A stretch of 64,000 nucleotides of DNA from JAJFFW01 sp038534195 (lineage in GTDB: Bacteria > Pseudomonadota > Alphaproteobacteria > Caulobacterales > Parvularculaceae). Position 1 is the stretch's first letter, and each line of letters starts with the position of its first letter. Below are positions 61,913-64,000 of this stretch, piece by piece. The stretch covers positions 1 to 64,000 of the forward strand of contig JBCAXE010000012.1 in the NCBI GenBank assembly GCA_038534195.1, written 5' to 3'. The position numbers were made by a program, and so were the translations under genes. The notes beneath the pieces were generated by a model. That model was given only the letters and a program-made list of their open reading frames with translations. It had not been told where the DNA came from and did no database searches.

Positions 61913-64000
61913 GTGAAACAATGGTTAATGGCGGGCGCGGCGGCGCTGGCGATCGCGGGATGCGGCGGGGAAAAAGCGGCTGATGAGGCGACGGATGAAA
62001 ATGCGGCGAGCGCCGAAGCTGTTTCAGAGGCCGACGCCGCCGGGGCGACCGGTCCCGAGCTTGGAACCTGGGGCGTCGATACGGCGTTTGTCGACGACAG
62101 CGTTAAGCCCGGTGATGATTTCTACCGCCATGTGAGCGGCAAATGGCTCGACACGTTCGAGATCCCGGACGAATTTTCAAGCTACGGCTCATTCACCGTC
62201 CTCTTTGAACGGTCAGAGGAGCGCGTTCGAAAAATCATCGAAGACGCTGCCGCCGGGAGCGCGCCGGCCGGATCAGCCGAACAAAAGATCGGCGATTATT
62301 TTGCGAGCTTCGTCGATTTAGAGGCCATCAACGAAAAAGGCTTGACGCCGCTTGCGGAAGACCTCGCCTATATTAATGGGCTTGAATCGATCGAAGATGT
62401 CGCCGCAGCGATGGTTCGTCCCGACCTCAGCGCTAATTCATTGTTCGGGGCCTTTGTGGGCGTCGATGCGAAGCAACCCGACCGCTATATCGTTTATATG
62501 GGGCAGGCCGGGCTCGGCATGCCGAACCGGAACTATTACCTTGACGAAAAATTCGCCGACAAAGCTGCGAAGTATAAAGACTATATCGCAGAGACCCTGA
62601 CGCTGGCGGAGATCGATGACGCCGCAGGCAAAGCCGACGCAATCCATGCGCTGGAGACAAGCATTGCGCAGGTGCATTGGGAACCGGCCAAACGCCGCAA
62701 TCGCGACCTTACCTATAATCTAAAAACTAAAGATGAGTTGAAAGCCTTTGCGCCTACGGCGCCATGGGACGCGATGCTGGAAGCGGCGGGCCTTTCCGGC
62801 GAGACGGAATTTGTACTGCGTGAGGACGACGCCATCCAGAACCTCGCAACGATCCTCGCCGAAACGCCGGTTGAGACATGGCGGACTTATCTGACCTTCC
62901 ACCTGTTACGGGCGAACAGCGCGATCCTGCCGGCGCAATTCGATGAAGCGAATTTCGCCTTCTACGGAACCGAGTTACGCGGCACGCCGAAACAACGCGA
63001 GCGTTGGAAGCGCGGTGTCGCCGCCGTTAACGGCGCGCTCGGCGAAGCCGTCGGCAAAGTCTATGTGGATAAGCATTTCCCCGCGTCCTCGAAAACGCAA
63101 ATGGAAGAGCTGGTCGCCAATTTGCGCCGCGCGATGGACGAGCGCCTCGACGCGCTGCCATGGATGGGTGGAGAGACAAAAGTTCAGGCTCACGAAAAGC
63201 TTGAAAAATTCACGCCCAAAATCGGGTACCCGGACAAATGGGAAGACTACGCCGGTCTCGATGTGGTGCGCGGCGACGCCTACGCGAATCGCAAGGCGAG
63301 CGAGCTGTGGGAATGGCGCGACGAAATCTCCAAACTTGGCGGACCGATCGACAAGACCGAGTGGGGCATGAACCCGCAGCGGGTGAACGCCTATTACAGC
63401 TCGACACGCAACGAGATTGTCTTTCCCGCCGCCATTCTTCAGGCCCCCTTCTTTGATCCGGAGGCCGACGCGGCGGTCAATTATGGCGGCATCGGCGCCG
63501 TGATCGGGCACGAGATCGGCCATGGCTTCGATGATCAAGGCCGTAAATCTGACGGCGACGGGCGCCTGCGCGACTGGTGGACCGCTGAAGACGCCGCTGA
63601 ATTCCAGAAACTCGCCGACGCCCTCGGCGGACAATATGGCGGGTACGAACCTGTTGAAGGCTTCAAGGTCAATCCTGAGCTGACGATGGGTGAAAATATC
63701 GGTGATATTGGCGGCCTCGCCATGGCTTATTACGCCTACAAATTATCGCTTAATGGCGAAGAGGCGCCGGTCATCGACGGCTACACCGGCGATCAACGCT
63801 TCTTCATGGCGTGGGCGCAAGTGTGGAAACGCATCGTTCGCGACGAGGCGCTGAAAAACCAGATCGCAACAGACCCGCACTCCCCGGCGCAGTATCGCGT
63901 CAACGGCGTCGTGCGGAACATGGACGCCTGGTACGAAGCGTTTAACGTTGAGGAAGGTGACGCGCTTTATCTCGCTCCGGAAGATCGCGTGCAAATCTGG
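61913..64000 (+). CDS. M13 (neprilysin/PepO) family metallopeptidase, lipoprotein, cut by window end
   Basis: The 696 codons visible start at GTG (AAGGAGA upstream) with a lipoprotein signal ending in IAGC. The M13 fold is clear: PGDDFYRHVSGKWL near the start, NAYYSSTRNEIVFPA, zinc motif HEIGH near residue 532, and ENIGDIGG with the third ligand. M13 enzymes degrade peptides outside the cytoplasmic membrane. The frame is open at base 64000, so the last residues lie beyond the window. Confidence 0.95.
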   Translation, partial: MKQWLMAGAAALAIAGCGGEKAADEATDENAASAEAVSEADAAGATGPELGTWGVDTAFVDDSVKPGDDFYRHVSGKWLDTFEIPDEFSSYGSFTVLFERSEERVRKIIEDAAAGSAPAGSAEQKIGDYFASFVDLEAINEKGLTPLAEDLAYINGLESIEDVAAAMVRPDLSANSLFGAFVGVDAKQPDRYIVYMGQAGLGMPNRNYYLDEKFADKAAKYKDYIAETLTLAEIDDAAGKADAIHALETSIAQVHWEPAKRRNRDLTYNLKTKDELKAFAPTAPWDAMLEAAGLSGETEFVLREDDAIQNLATILAETPVETWRTYLTFHLLRANSAILPAQFDEANFAFYGTELRGTPKQRERWKRGVAAVNGALGEAVGKVYVDKHFPASSKTQMEELVANLRRAMDERLDALPWMGGETKVQAHEKLEKFTPKIGYPDKWEDYAGLDVVRGDAYANRKASELWEWRDEISKLGGPIDKTEWGMNPQRVNAYYSSTRNEIVFPAAILQAPFFDPEADAAVNYGGIGAVIGHEIGHGFDDQGRKSDGDGRLRDWWTAEDAAEFQKLADALGGQYGGYEPVEGFKVNPELTMGENIGDIGGLAMAYYAYKLSLNGEEAPVIDGYTGDQRFFMAWAQVWKRIVRDEALKNQIATDPHSPAQYRVNGVVRNMDAWYEAFNVEEGDALYLAPEDRVQIW

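Noticed and set aside
1..64000. CRISPR arrays, prophage, transposons, rRNA operon
   Set aside because: No regularly spaced repeats, transposase, integrase, phage structural gene or rRNA sequence was seen.

Overview
The window reads as a high-GC chromosomal segment of an alphaproteobacterium, most likely from the Parvularculales/Caulobacterales side of the class (inference). Supporting signs are a DivL-type cell-fate pseudokinase with Tyr replacing the kinase His, CtrA-type boxes (TTAA-N7-TTAA), an alphaproteobacterial LexA box (GTTC-N7-GTTC) before a UvrD-type helicase, a 1627-residue NAD-glutamate dehydrogenase, and an iscR-led suf operon. I see no prophage, insertion sequence, CRISPR array or rRNA operon. 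Almost everything is core chromosome, with a few small accessory genes (HNH, SLOG-like, Kazal lipoprotein).

Layout. 1-8.1 kb: 5' part of an acyl-CoA dehydrogenase, an AsmA-like protein, the DivL-like protein, a TPR-like exported protein, a candidate structured RNA ending in a strong terminator, a small lipoprotein, and a membrane protein behind a perfect CtrA box. 8.2-18.4 kb: the giant glutamate dehydrogenase converges on an rpe / heparinase-like / CapD-like dehydratase / purH run. 18.4-19.9 kb: a candidate CtrA-driven small RNA, an AhpD-like protein and a membrane protein. 20-24 kb: aldo/keto reductase facing a YggT / glycosyltransferase 2 / polytopic membrane protein group. 24.2-28.1 kb: aldehyde dehydrogenase + GMC oxidoreductase + HNH protein, then an SLOG-like protein. 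28.2-31.4 kb: a RodZ-like protein ending in a TonB C-terminal domain, then rplU-rpmA. 31.5-35.4 kb: exported proteins, two tRNAs, a duplicated tRNA-Ser promoter/5' half, an M28 peptidase and panD. 35.6-41.3 kb: His-rich exported protein, YegP-like protein, SOS-boxed UvrD helicase with prmA, and bacterioferritin plus Kazal lipoprotein behind Fur-like repeats.

42.0-50.5 kb is one tightly overlapping Fe-S assembly operon on the minus strand: iscR, cysteine desulfurase, DUF1330, sufB, exported RidA, lipoprotein, sufC, sufD, sufS, sufT, sufA and a TfoX-like gene, with an orphan ParA-family ATPase just downstream. 50.7-59.1 kb holds an alpha/beta hydrolase, two small unknowns, der-bamB-yfgM, panB, a lipocalin, a GNAT acetyltransferase and apt. 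59.1-64 kb holds two tandem TadG-like von Willebrand A proteins and, divergent from them, a lipoprotein M13 peptidase cut by the window end.

Starts were moved from the longest open frame wherever a Shine-Dalgarno sequence, a 4-base overlap or family alignment favoured an internal start. The least ordinary items are the tRNA-Ser promoter/5'-half duplication, the two unassigned structured RNAs, the RodZ-TonB fusion, the exported RidA/lipoprotein pair inside the suf operon, and the paired vWA pilus-type proteins. Functions of unrecognised genes are stated as unknown.
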